A stretch of 64,000 nucleotides of DNA from Cellulomonas wangleii. Lineage in GTDB: Bacteria > Actinomycetota > Actinomycetes > Actinomycetales > Cellulomonadaceae. The notes beneath the pieces were generated by a model. It was not told where the DNA came from. It did no database searches and worked only from the letters and a program-made list of their open reading frames with translations. The stretch lies in assembly GCF_018388445.1 (NCBI RefSeq), contig NZ_CP074405.1, positions 992,001 through 1,056,000 on the forward strand, given 5' to 3'. A program made the position numbers and the translations under genes. This document shows positions 55,780-63,954 of the stretch, one piece after another (within the stretch, counting starts at the first letter, position 1; each line of letters begins with the position of its first letter).

Positions 55780-57015
55780 GTGACCCACGACCCGCTCGCG
55801 CAGCCCCACGACTGGACCGACTCCGGCTTCTCGACCCGCGCCATCCACGCAGGTCAGGACCCCGACGCCGCCACCGGTGCGGTGGTCACGCCGATCCACC
55901 AGGTCTCGACGTACAAGCAGGACGGTGTCGGCGGCCTGCGCGGCGGCTACGAGTACTCCCGCTCCGGCAACCCGACGCGCGACGCGCTGCAGACCGCGCT
56001 CGCCGCCGTCGAGGGCGGCGCCGCCGCGTTCGCGTTCGCGTCCGGGCTCGCGGCGGAGGACACGCTGCTGCGCTCGATCCTGCGCCCCGGCGACCACCTG
56101 GTCGTCCCCGACGACGCGTACGGCGGCACGTACCGCCTGGTGGCGCGGGTCCTCGGGCCGTGGGGGATCGACCACACGCCCGTCGACCTGTCCGACCCGG
56201 ACGCGGTGCTCGCCGCGATCCAGCCGGGCCGCACCAAGGCCATCTGGGTCGAGACGCCCACCAACCCGCTGCTCGGCATCGCCGACATCGCGGCGATCGC
56301 GACGCACGCGCGCTCCAACGGCGTCGTGCTCGTCGTCGACAACACCTTCGCGACGCCCTACCTGCAGCAGCCGCTCGCCCTCGGGGCGGACGCCGTCGTG
56401 CACTCGACCACCAAGTACGTCGGTGGGCACTCCGACGTGGTCGGGGGTGCGGTCGTCGTCGCGGACGGCGCCCAGCTCCCCGCCGGCATGCAGGGCCCGA
56501 CGGGCACCACCGAGCTGCGCGACGCGGTCGGGTTCCTGCAGAACGCGTCCGGTGCCGTCGCCGGGCCGTTCGACGCGTGGCTCACGCTGCGCGGCCTGAA
56601 GACGCTCGCGGTCCGCATGGACCGGCACGTGGCCAACGCCGAGGCCGTCGCGCGGTTCCTCGTCGCGCACCCCGGGGTGCGCGAGGTGCTGTGGCCCGGG
56701 CTGCCCGAGCACCCGGGGCACGAGGTCGCGGCCCGGCAGATGCGGGGGTTCGGCGGCATGGTGGCGTTCCGCACGGGATCGGCGGAGTCCGCCGTCGCGG
56801 TGTGCGCGGCGACCCGGGTCTTCACGCTCGCCGAGTCCCTCGGCGGCGTCGAGTCGCTGATCGAGCACCCGGGCCGTATGACGCACGGCTCGGTGGCCGG
56901 CACCGCGCTGGAGGTCCCCGACGACCTGGTGCGCCTGTCGGTGGGCATCGAGGACGTCGAGGACCAGCTCGCCGACCTCGAGCAGGCGCTCGCCGCGGCG
57001 GGGCTCGCTCGGTGA
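55780..57015 (+). CDS. Cystathionine gamma-lyase/gamma-synthase family enzyme
   Basis: The protein has 411 residues. PLP-lysine is Lys212 in HSTTKYVGGHSDVVGG; other marks are YEYSRSGNPTRDALQ, WVETPTNPLLGIADI, VDNTFATPYLQQPL and SLGGVESLIEHPGRMTHGSV. These enzymes make or cleave cystathionine; whether this is MetB (synthesis for methionine) or MccB/CGL (cysteine formation) is not decidable here. The cystathionine beta-synthase of this window could feed it. The next gene's GTG overlaps its stop. Confidence 0.94.
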   Translation: MTHDPLAQPHDWTDSGFSTRAIHAGQDPDAATGAVVTPIHQVSTYKQDGVGGLRGGYEYSRSGNPTRDALQTALAAVEGGAAAFAFASGLAAEDTLLRSILRPGDHLVVPDDAYGGTYRLVARVLGPWGIDHTPVDLSDPDAVLAAIQPGRTKAIWVETPTNPLLGIADIAAIATHARSNGVVLVVDNTFATPYLQQPLALGADAVVHSTTKYVGGHSDVVGGAVVVADGAQLPAGMQGPTGTTELRDAVGFLQNASGAVAGPFDAWLTLRGLKTLAVRMDRHVANAEAVARFLVAHPGVREVLWPGLPEHPGHEVAARQMRGFGGMVAFRTGSAESAVAVCAATRVFTLAESLGGVESLIEHPGRMTHGSVAGTALEVPDDLVRLSVGIEDVEDQLADLEQALAAAGLAR

Positions 57016-58304
57016 GCGCGCCGGGCACGTCCGGGGCGGTGACGCCCGCCGGGGAGCCGGCGCTGCCGACGCCGCCCGCCGTCACCCCCCGGCCGGACCC
57101 CGTGCCGGCGTCGGTGCGCGCCTGGGCGGGCTGGTCGTGGCGGGCGCTGGTGATCCTCGCCGCGCTCGCGGTCGGGCTCTGGCTGCTGTCCGTGGTCAAG
57201 GTCATCGTCGTCCCCGTGGCCGTCGCGCTGCTGCTCACGGTGCTGCTGTCGCCGCTGGTGCGGGGCCTGCACCGGCACGCCCGCCTGCCGCGGGCGGTCG
57301 CGGCGGGCACGGCGCTCGTGCTGACGCTCGCGCTGGTGATCGGCCTGCTCACGCTCGCCGGACGCTCGATCGTCAACGGCATCGCGGAGCTCGGCGAGCA
57401 GGCGCGCGAGGGCTTCGCCCAGCTCACCGACTGGCTCGCTGAAGGGCCGCTGAAGCTCAGCACGGCCCAGCTCGACGACTACGTGTCGCAGCTGCAGGAC
57501 GCGGTCGCGTCCAGCGGGCAGCAGATCGCGTCGGGCGCGCTGTCCGTGGGCGTGACGGTCGGGCACGTCGTCGCCGGGGCGCTCATCGCGCTGTTCTGCA
57601 CGCTGTTCTTCCTCATCGACGGCCGGAACATCTGGGCGTGGGTGGTCGGGCTGCTGCCTCGCGGGTCGCGCGAGCGCGTCCACCAGGCGGGCCGCCGCGG
57701 TTGGGTGACCCTCGGGGCGTACACGCGCACGCAGATCCTCGTCGCCGGCGTGGACGCCGTCGGCATCGGTGTCGGTGCCGCGTTCCTCCAGCTGCCGCTG
57801 GTCGTCCCGCTCGCGGTGCTGGTGTTCTTCGGCTCGTTCATCCCGTTCGTCGGGGCCATCGTCACCGGGTCCGTCGCGGTGCTCGTCGCGCTCGTCACGC
57901 AGGGCTGGGGCTCGGCGCTGATCATGCTGGCCATCGTGCTGGTGGTGCAGCAGTTCGAGGGTCACGTCCTGCAGCCGTTCCTCATGGGGCACGCGGTGTC
58001 GCTGCACCCGGTGGCGGTGCTGCTGGTGGTGACCACCGGCTCCCTGGTCGCCGGCATCGTCGGCGCGCTGTTCGCCGTGCCGATCGCAGCCGTGCTCAAC
58101 ACGGTCGTGCTGTACCTGCACGGGCACGACAAGTTCCCGCAGCTCGGCACCGGGGACCACGTCCCCATCCGCGCCAAGGGGCACCCCGTCCTCGACCGCG
58201 CCGTCGCGGCGGCCGCGGAGGCGGAGTCCGAGGCGCAGGCGACCCGTGAGGAGCAGGCGGACGCACCCGACGCGACCCCGGGCGGCTCGCCCGTGACGTC
58301 GTGA
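57012..58304 (+). CDS. AI-2E family transporter
   Basis: The protein has 430 residues with seven or eight membrane helices. Helical segments include ALVILAALAVGLWLLSVVKVIVVPVAVALLL and, in the C-terminal half, FFGSFIPFVGAIVTGSVAVLVAL and VVQQFEGHVLQPFLMGHAVSLHP, which are the conserved AI-2E (PerM/TqsA-type) motifs. Homologues export quorum signals or act as Na+/H+ antiporters. The Ala/Glu-rich tail is soluble. Its GTG overlaps the upstream stop and its stop overlaps ilvA, so the three genes are coupled. Confidence 0.92.
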   Translation: MSAPGTSGAVTPAGEPALPTPPAVTPRPDPVPASVRAWAGWSWRALVILAALAVGLWLLSVVKVIVVPVAVALLLTVLLSPLVRGLHRHARLPRAVAAGTALVLTLALVIGLLTLAGRSIVNGIAELGEQAREGFAQLTDWLAEGPLKLSTAQLDDYVSQLQDAVASSGQQIASGALSVGVTVGHVVAGALIALFCTLFFLIDGRNIWAWVVGLLPRGSRERVHQAGRRGWVTLGAYTRTQILVAGVDAVGIGVGAAFLQLPLVVPLAVLVFFGSFIPFVGAIVTGSVAVLVALVTQGWGSALIMLAIVLVVQQFEGHVLQPFLMGHAVSLHPVAVLLVVTTGSLVAGIVGALFAVPIAAVLNTVVLYLHGHDKFPQLGTGDHVPIRAKGHPVLDRAVAAAAEAESEAQATREEQADAPDATPGGSPVTS

Positions 58305-59512
58305 TCGGCCCCGCGGACGTCCGCGCGGCGGCGGAGCTGCTGCAGGGCGTCGCCGAGCGCACGCCGGTGCAGCGCAGCCGTGCGCTGTCGCGGCTGGCCG
58401 GTGCGGACGTGTGGCTCAAGTGCGAGAACCTGCAGCGCGCCGGGTCGTTCAAGATCCGTGGCGCGTACACGCGGATGGCGCGGCTGACCCCCGACGAGCA
58501 GGCGCGCGGTGTCGTCGCCGCGAGCGCCGGCAACCACGCGCAGGGCGTGGCGCTGGCCGCCGGTCTGCTGGGGCTCGACGCGGTGATCTTCATGCCCGTG
58601 GACGCCGCACTGCCCAAGATCGCCGCGACCCGCGGCTACGGCGCGCACGTGGAGCTGGTGGGCACGTCCGTCGACGAGGCGCTCGTGGCGGCCCGCGAGC
58701 ACGCCGACCGCACGGGCGCGGTGCTCATCCACCCGTTCGACCACCCGGACATCGACGCGGGCCAGGGCACGGTCGCGCTCGAGGTGCTCGAGCAGGTCCC
58801 CGACGTGGGCACGATCGTCGTGCCCGTCGGTGGCGGTGGCCTGGCCGCGGGGATCGCCGCGGCGCTGGCCGACCGGCCCGACGTGCGGGTCGTCGGTGTC
58901 CAGGCGGCGCGCGCCGCCGCCTACCCCGCCTCGCTCGCAGCCGGTCGGCCCCTCCCGGCGCCGGAGCTGCGGACCATGGCCGACGGCATCGCCGTGGGGA
59001 CGCCCGGTGCGGTGCCGTTCGAGCTCCTCGCGGCCCACCGGGTCCCGGTGCGGACCGTCTCGGAGGAGGACCTGTCACGCGCGCTGCTGCTGGTGGCGGA
59101 GCGCGCCAAGCTCGTCGTCGAGCCGTCCGGTGCCGCTGCCGTGGCGGCCCTGATGGCCGACCCGCACGGGCTGGGCACCGACGACGGACGCCCGGTGGTG
59201 TGCGTGCTGTCGGGCGGCAACATCGACCCGCTGGTGCTGCTGCGGGTGGTGCGGCACGGCCTGGCGTCGGCGGGCCGGTACCTGCAGCTGCACGTGGTGG
59301 TCGAGGACACCCCCGGGGCGCTCGCGGACCTGCTGCGGGACGTCGCCGGCCTGGGCGGCAACGTCATGCACGTCAGCCACCTGCGCACCGGCGACGACCT
59401 GGGCTTCAGCGAGGTCGCGGTCGACCTGCAGATCGAGACGAAGGGCCCGGAGCACTGCGCGGCGGTGCTGGCCGGGCTGCGCCGGGCCGGGTACCGCCTC
59501 GGCGACGCCTGA
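58301..59512 (+). CDS. ilvA: Threonine ammonia-lyase (threonine deaminase)
   Basis: The protein has 403 residues. PLP-lysine is Lys51 in GSFKIRGAYTRM, the substrate loop is SAGNHAQGVALAA, the phosphate loop VGGGGLAAG and the conserved end VLSGGNIDP. The last 80 residues form a C-terminal ACT domain (LHVVVEDTPGALADLLRDVA), the shorter regulatory type seen in catabolic or IlvA-like deaminases. It converts threonine to 2-oxobutanoate and ammonia. The GTG start overlaps the upstream TGA. Isoleucine control is likely but not proven. Confidence 0.94.
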   Translation: MIGPADVRAAAELLQGVAERTPVQRSRALSRLAGADVWLKCENLQRAGSFKIRGAYTRMARLTPDEQARGVVAASAGNHAQGVALAAGLLGLDAVIFMPVDAALPKIAATRGYGAHVELVGTSVDEALVAAREHADRTGAVLIHPFDHPDIDAGQGTVALEVLEQVPDVGTIVVPVGGGGLAAGIAAALADRPDVRVVGVQAARAAAYPASLAAGRPLPAPELRTMADGIAVGTPGAVPFELLAAHRVPVRTVSEEDLSRALLLVAERAKLVVEPSGAAAVAALMADPHGLGTDDGRPVVCVLSGGNIDPLVLLRVVRHGLASAGRYLQLHVVVEDTPGALADLLRDVAGLGGNVMHVSHLRTGDDLGFSEVAVDLQIETKGPEHCAAVLAGLRRAGYRLGDA

Positions 59513-59599
59513 GCCCTCCGGAACGACCGCGCGGGGGCGCCCCGTCGAGCGGCGAGCAGGGCTCGGGCTCGGGGGTGCCCCCGCGTCGGGCGGGTCGCG

Positions 59600-60085
59600 T
59601 CAGCCCTGGAAGGGGCTGGCCGCCGTGATCTCGACCGGGATCTCGCGGCCGTTGGGCGCCACGTACGACGTGGCGTCGCCCACCTTGTGCCCGTGGATCG
59701 CGGCACCGAGGGGCGAGGTGGGGGAGAAGACGTCGATGTCGGCGGTCCCGGCGATCTCGCGGGAGCCGAGCAGGAACGTCATCTCGTCGCCGGCGACGAG
59801 CGCCGTGACGACCATCCCCGGCTCGACGACGCCGTCGTCCGGCGGCGTGCCGATCTGCACGTTGCGCAGCTTGGCCTGGAGCTCGCGGATGCGCGCCTCC
59901 TGCTTCGCCTGCTCCTCGCGCGCGGCGTGGTAGCCGCCGTTCTCCTTGAGGTCGCCCTCGTCACGCGCCGCGGCGATGCGGTCCGCGATCTCCTTGCGCC
60001 CGTCGGTCTGGAGGTGCGTGAGCTCCTCCGTGAGGCGGTCGTAGGCCTCCTGCGTCAGCCACGTGGCCGCAGTCGTGTCGGTCAC
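59600..60085 (-). CDS. greA: Transcription elongation factor GreA
   Basis: The protein has 161 residues. The N-terminal coiled coil carries RDEGDLKENGGYHAAREEQAKQEARIREL, where the acidic DE at the tip stimulates RNA cleavage, and the FKBP-like C-domain has IFxxxSPLGAAIHGHKVGDATSYVAPNG-type sequence. It rescues backtracked RNA polymerase. The GTG at 60085 has GGGAG six bases upstream; the frame runs further up without a ribosome site. Confidence 0.96.
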   Translation of the reverse strand: MTDTTAATWLTQEAYDRLTEELTHLQTDGRKEIADRIAAARDEGDLKENGGYHAAREEQAKQEARIRELQAKLRNVQIGTPPDDGVVEPGMVVTALVAGDEMTFLLGSREIAGTADIDVFSPTSPLGAAIHGHKVGDATSYVAPNGREIPVEITAASPFQG

Positions 60086-60244
60086 GGTCGCTCCCTTCCT
60101 TGCCTGGGGGTGGCCGCCCGTCCGGCGGCACGGTGCCCGCGGTCGTCGCCGACGTCCGGACGGCGCGGGGTGGTGTGGGGGGCGTGCCACCGCGGTCGCG
60201 TCGACCTGACGTACGACGCCGGACCGGGGGCGGCGTAAACGTAC

Positions 60245-60250
60245 AGTCTA
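60245..60250 (-). promoter_or_regulatory. Candidate -10 (TAGACT) for greA
   Basis: On the - strand TAGACT (complement of 60245-60250) fits TAnnnT and would give a leader of about 150 bases before greA; the region 60086-60344 otherwise holds no gene. Confidence 0.35.
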
Positions 60251-60344
60251 CCCACCGTCCAGGACCGGGTGGGCCGGACGGGTGAGCGGGGACGTCGCCG
60301 CAGGTCGCGGGCCTGGCGCGGCGGCGTCGGCCCGCACGGCGGGC

Positions 60345-60749
60345 TCAGTCGACGGGTTCGCAGCCCTGCACGACGCCGGTGACCGCGAGCTCGACCGTGG
60401 GAACGGTCACGGTGACCCGGCGCGTGCGGGTCTCGGCCGGCGGGACGTCCACGTCGAGGACCCCGACCTGCGCGTACGACGCGGCCAGCGCCTGCACCCG
60501 GCAGGTGGCGCCGGTCCCCACGGCCGTGGTGACGTCGAACGTGATCTCGGTGGAGCCCGGCCCGTCCACGCGGTAGCCGACGTCCTGCCACTGGACGGGG
60601 TCCCGCAGGACGCCGCTGCCGATCCAGCCGAGCAGCAGCATGGCGCCCACCACCAGCGCCGCCAGCGCGACGCGCTGCAGGCGGCGCGTGGCGTCGGTGG
60701 GCTCCGGTCCGTAGCGCCCGACGGGCGGGCGGGGGGCCGGTGCGACCAC
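60345..60749 (-). CDS. DUF4307 membrane protein
   Basis: The protein has 134 residues: a soluble N-terminus with RYGPEP, one membrane helix at about residues 28-48 (VALAALVVGAMLLLGWIGSGV), and an extracytoplasmic beta-rich domain (WQDVGYRVDGPGSTEITFDV; CRVQALAASYAQVGVLDVDVP). This is the DUF4307 layout, found beside greA and mca in many actinobacteria. Role unknown. AGGAGG is seven bases before the GTG at 60749. Confidence 0.88.
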   Translation of the reverse strand: MVAPAPRPPVGRYGPEPTDATRRLQRVALAALVVGAMLLLGWIGSGVLRDPVQWQDVGYRVDGPGSTEITFDVTTAVGTGATCRVQALAASYAQVGVLDVDVPPAETRTRRVTVTVPTVELAVTGVVQGCEPVD

Positions 60750-60872
60750 GGTGGTGCCTCCTGCTGCGTTGCGGTCCGCCGAGCGGTGTCTCGTGGACGT
60801 CCGTGCGGTACCTGTGGGTGGGGTGAGGGATCATTGTCTCCCGTCCCACGACCTGCCACGGAAGGATCCCCG

Positions 60873-61760
60873 GTGACCTCGGAGCGGTTACGGCTGATGG
60901 CGGTGCACGCGCACCCGGACGACGAGTCCAGCAAGGGTGCCGCGACCACCGCACGGTACGCCGCCGAGGGCGTCGACGTGCTGGTCGTGACCTGCACGGG
61001 CGGCGAGCGCGGCGACGTGCTCAACCCGCACTACGGGCCCGCCCCCGAAGGGCTGGAGGCGATGCGGGCCGTGCGCCGCGAGGAGATGGCCGCCGCCGCG
61101 GCGGCGCTGGGGGTGCGTCAGCACTGGCTGGGGTTCGTCGACTCCGGGCTCCCGGAGGGCGACCCGCTGCCGCCGCTGCCGGAGGGGTCGTTCGGCACGC
61201 TCCCGCTCGAGGAGGCGTCGGCCCCGCTGGTCGAGCTGGTCCGGGAGTTCCGCCCGCACGTGGTCACCACGTACGACCCGACGGGCGGGTACCCGCACCC
61301 CGACCACATCATGTGCCACCGCGTGGCCGTGGAGGCGTTCGACGCCGCCGGCGACGCGGAGCGCTACCGCGGGCGCGGTGCGCCGTGGATGCCCCTGAAG
61401 CTGTACTACAACCACGGCTTCTCGCTCGCGCGGATGCGGGCGGTGCACGACGCGATCGTCGCGGCCGGGGGCGAGTCGCCGTTCAGCGACTGGATCGACT
61501 CCCGCCAGGCGCGCGAGGTGCCCGAGCGCGAGGTGACGACGCGCATCGAGTGTGCCGAGTACTTCGACCGGCGCGACGCCGCGCTGCGCGCGCACGCGAC
61601 GCAGATCGACCCCGAGGGCTGGTTCTTCGCCGTCCCGCGCGACGTCGAGCTCGCCAGCTGGCGGGACGAGGAGTACGAGCTCGCGCAGTCCCGCGTCGAG
61701 ACCACCCTGCCCGAGACCGACCTGTTCGCGGGGATCCGCGGGACGGAGCACGCACGATGA
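60873..61760 (+). CDS. mca: Mycothiol S-conjugate amidase Mca
   Basis: The protein has 295 residues. The LmbE-type zinc site is VHAHPDDESSKGAAT and HPDHIMCH, as in Mca of Mycobacterium (LRLMAVHAHPDDES). It cleaves mycothiol conjugates to export mercapturic acids and recover GlcN-Ins, so the organism should make mycothiol. GTG with AAGGA six bases upstream. The sixth codon (60888-60890) is TTA, the rarest leucine codon in such genomes; an internal ATG at 60897 would skip it but lacks a well-spaced ribosome site and the conserved ERLRL lead. Confidence 0.93.
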   Translation: MTSERLRLMAVHAHPDDESSKGAATTARYAAEGVDVLVVTCTGGERGDVLNPHYGPAPEGLEAMRAVRREEMAAAAAALGVRQHWLGFVDSGLPEGDPLPPLPEGSFGTLPLEEASAPLVELVREFRPHVVTTYDPTGGYPHPDHIMCHRVAVEAFDAAGDAERYRGRGAPWMPLKLYYNHGFSLARMRAVHDAIVAAGGESPFSDWIDSRQAREVPEREVTTRIECAEYFDRRDAALRAHATQIDPEGWFFAVPRDVELASWRDEEYELAQSRVETTLPETDLFAGIRGTEHAR

Positions 61761-62128
61761 ACACGCTGGTGGCGACCGCACTGGTCGCCGGGGTCCGCTG
61801 GTCCCAGCGACTGCCGGGGCCGACGATCGAGAGCCCCGAGGAGGGGTCCCCCGGGCTCGCGGGGTTCATCGCGACGTTCGTGCTGGCGCTCGCGGTCATC
61901 CTTCTCGCGGTGTCCTTCTCGCGGCGCATGCGGCGCGCGACGCACCGCGAGCGGCTGCGTGGGTCCGCCGGCGAGGGCACGGTCGGTGACGGCACGGTCG
62001 GCGAGCGTGCCGGTGGTGAGGGTGCCGGCGCCGAGGGTGCCGGGACCGCCGCGTCGTCCGCGGGTGCCGTGACGGCGTCCGGCGACGTCGAGGACCCGCC
62101 GGCCGCGCCGCCCGCACCCGGGCGATGA
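61757..62128 (+). CDS. Single-pass membrane protein downstream of mca
   Basis: The protein has 123 residues with one clear membrane helix (FIATFVLALAVILLAVSFS, about residues 38-56), a short extracytoplasmic N-terminus and a basic then Gly/Ala/Glu-rich cytoplasmic tail (GEGTVGDGTVGERAGGEGAG). Small proteins like this commonly follow mca in actinobacteria. The ATG overlaps the mca TGA, and its own stop overlaps the nitrilase start, so the three are translated together. Role unknown. Confidence 0.75.
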   Translation: MNTLVATALVAGVRWSQRLPGPTIESPEEGSPGLAGFIATFVLALAVILLAVSFSRRMRRATHRERLRGSAGEGTVGDGTVGERAGGEGAGAEGAGTAASSAGAVTASGDVEDPPAAPPAPGR

Positions 62129-62970
62129 GCGACCGACCCGCGCCGCCCCAGCGCCCCGCGGTGCGGGTGACCGTGGCCCAGCTGCAGGTCGGCCCGGACC
62201 GGACCGCGAACCTGCTGGCTGCGCAGGACGCGCTGCGCACGGCGGCGCGGGCGCGTGCCGACGTCGTGGTGCTGCCGGAGTACGCCTCCGCCTACGATCC
62301 CCGCGGGGTGGGCGTGGACCTCGCCGAGCCGCTGGACGGCCCCTTCGTCGGGGCGCTGCGTCAGGCCGCCGCGCGGCACGGGCTCGCCGTGGTGGCCGGG
62401 ACGACGCTCCCCGACGGCGCCCCCGGCGCCGACGGGCGGCCGCGTGCCGTCAACGCGGTGGTCGCCGTGGACGCCACGGGCGACGTCGCGGGCGTGTACC
62501 GCAAGGTGCACCTCTACGACGCGTTCGGGCACCGGGAGTCGGACCGCCTCGCCCCGGGCCCCGCGGACGCCCCGCCGCTCGTGCTCGACGTGGCCGGCCT
62601 GCGGTTCGGCGTGCTGACCTGCTACGACCTGCGCTTCCCGGAGTCCGCGCGGCGCGTCGTCGACGCCGGCGCGGACGTGCTCGTGGTGCCGGCGGCGTGG
62701 GTCGCCGGCGACCTGAAGGCCCTGCACTGGCGGACCCTCGCCGTCGCCCGCGCCATCGAGAACACCGCCGCCGTCGTCGCTGTCGGGCAGGCCGGCACGG
62801 GTGTCGTGGGGCGCTCGCTGGTCGTCGGGCCGGACGGCGTCGTGGGGCTGGAGCTGGACGGGACGCCGCAGGTGCGGACCGTCGACCTGGACGCGGCCGC
62901 GCTGCGGGCCGTGCGCGAGCGCGACCCGTCGCTGGCCAACCGGCGGTACGCGGTGGTCCCCCGGGCCTGA
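62125..62970 (+). CDS. Carbon-nitrogen hydrolase (nitrilase superfamily)
   Basis: The protein has 281 residues. The catalytic Glu-Lys-Cys triad is Glu52 in VVLPEYAS, Lys127 in YRKVHLYDAFG and Cys166 in LTCYDLRFPE. LRFPESARRVVDAGADVLVVPAAW is typical of the Nit2/omega-amidase-like or deaminated-glutathione amidase branch, a plausible metabolite-repair enzyme. Substrate not known. The ATG overlaps the upstream stop. Tandem 19-bp repeats follow the gene. Confidence 0.88.
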   Translation: MSDRPAPPQRPAVRVTVAQLQVGPDRTANLLAAQDALRTAARARADVVVLPEYASAYDPRGVGVDLAEPLDGPFVGALRQAAARHGLAVVAGTTLPDGAPGADGRPRAVNAVVAVDATGDVAGVYRKVHLYDAFGHRESDRLAPGPADAPPLVLDVAGLRFGVLTCYDLRFPESARRVVDAGADVLVVPAAWVAGDLKALHWRTLAVARAIENTAAVVAVGQAGTGVVGRSLVVGPDGVVGLELDGTPQVRTVDLDAAALRAVRERDPSLANRRYAVVPRA

Positions 62971-62987
62971 CGACGGGCCGGTGCCCG

Positions 62988-63040
62988 GTCAGGCCAGGCG
63001 TGTCCTGTCAGGCCAGGCGTGTCCTGTCAGGCCAGGCGGG
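62988..63040. repeat. 19-bp tandem repeats after the nitrilase gene
   Basis: Units at 62988-63006 and 63007-63025 are identical (GTCAGGCCAGGCGTGTCCT), and a partial third (63026-63040) runs into the end of the hemolysin III gene, supplying its stop codon. Lies between converging genes. Confidence 0.85.
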
Positions 63041-63806
63041 ACACCGCGATCGCGACGGCCACGAAGTGGCACCCGTAGCCGACCACGGTCAGCGCGTGGA
63101 AGATCTCGTGGAACCCGAACCAGCGCGGGCTGGGGTTGGGGCGCTTCATGCCGTAGATGATCGCGCCGACGGTGTACGCCAGGCCGCCGACGGCGATGAA
63201 CCCGACGACCGTCGCGCCGCCGGTCTGCCAGAACTGCGGGAAGTACCCCACCGCGACCCAGCCGAGCGCGAGGTAGATCGGCACGTAGACCCACCGGGGC
63301 GCGCCGAGCCAGAAGATTCGCGCGAGCATGCCCACGACCGCACCGGACCACACGATGAGCAGCAGGCTGCGGGCGGTCGCCGGGGGCAGCAGCAGCACCG
63401 CGAGCGGCGTGTAGGTGCCGGCGATGATGAGGAAGATGTTGGTGTGGTCCAGGCGCCGCAGCAGCGCCGCCGTCCGCGGGGACCAGGTGCCGCGGTGGTA
63501 CACCGCGCTGGTGCCGAAGAGCAGCACGGCGGTGACCCCGAAGACGGCCGTCGACCAGCGGGCCGCGGAGGTGGGGGACAGGGCCACCAGGGCGATGGAC
63601 GCGACGAGGGCGATCGGGGCCACGCCGGCGTGGATCATGCCTCGCAGGCGGGGCTTGACGGCCTCGACCGCGGCCTCGACGGCGTCACCGACGGCGTCCG
63701 CCGCACGGGCGACGGGCCCGGCCTCGTGCGTGTCGTCGGCGGGGGCGCCGGGGGTCGCGGGGGCAGACCGGGAAGTGGGCTGACCGGGCGCCGGGTGAGT
63801 GCTCAT
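63027..63806 (-). CDS. Hemolysin III family (PAQR-like) membrane protein
   Basis: The protein has 259 residues. After a 55-residue hydrophilic lead, seven membrane helices carry the family motifs FGTSAVYHRGTWSPRTAALLRRLDHTNIFLIIAGTYTP and WFGFHEIFHALTVVGYGCHFVAV, with the conserved metal-binding Ser/His/Asp. Related to YqfA and PAQR receptors, it may be a zinc-dependent ceramidase-like enzyme, but the bacterial role is unclear. It is divergent from a probable uppS gene, a common order in actinobacteria. Confidence 0.92.
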   Translation of the reverse strand: MSTHPAPGQPTSRSAPATPGAPADDTHEAGPVARAADAVGDAVEAAVEAVKPRLRGMIHAGVAPIALVASIALVALSPTSAARWSTAVFGVTAVLLFGTSAVYHRGTWSPRTAALLRRLDHTNIFLIIAGTYTPLAVLLLPPATARSLLLIVWSGAVVGMLARIFWLGAPRWVYVPIYLALGWVAVGYFPQFWQTGGATVVGFIAVGGLAYTVGAIIYGMKRPNPSPRWFGFHEIFHALTVVGYGCHFVAVAIAVSRLA

Positions 63807-63910
63807 CGGAGGCTGTGACCGCTTTCGTCCGCCGGAAGTTACGACACCGTAGGTTACGCCCGAACGGGGTGCCCCGGGACCACCCGCCGCCGGGGTGCCG
63901 CGGCGGCGAG

Positions 63911-63916
63911 TACCGT
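63911..63916 (+). promoter_or_regulatory. Candidate -10 (TACCGT) for the last gene
   Basis: TACCGT fits TAnnnT and stands 38 bases before the GTG at 63955; ribosome site GGGGGAGG at 63941-63948. Confidence 0.4.
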
Positions 63917-63954
63917 TGTCGGGTCCGACGTCCCACCCCCGGGGGAGGCTCCGC

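Noticed and set aside
60897..60899. ATG as mca start, which would remove the TTA codon
   Set aside because: The GTG at 60873 has better AAGGA spacing and the residues ERLRL before this ATG match the known Mca N-terminus; kept only as an alternative.
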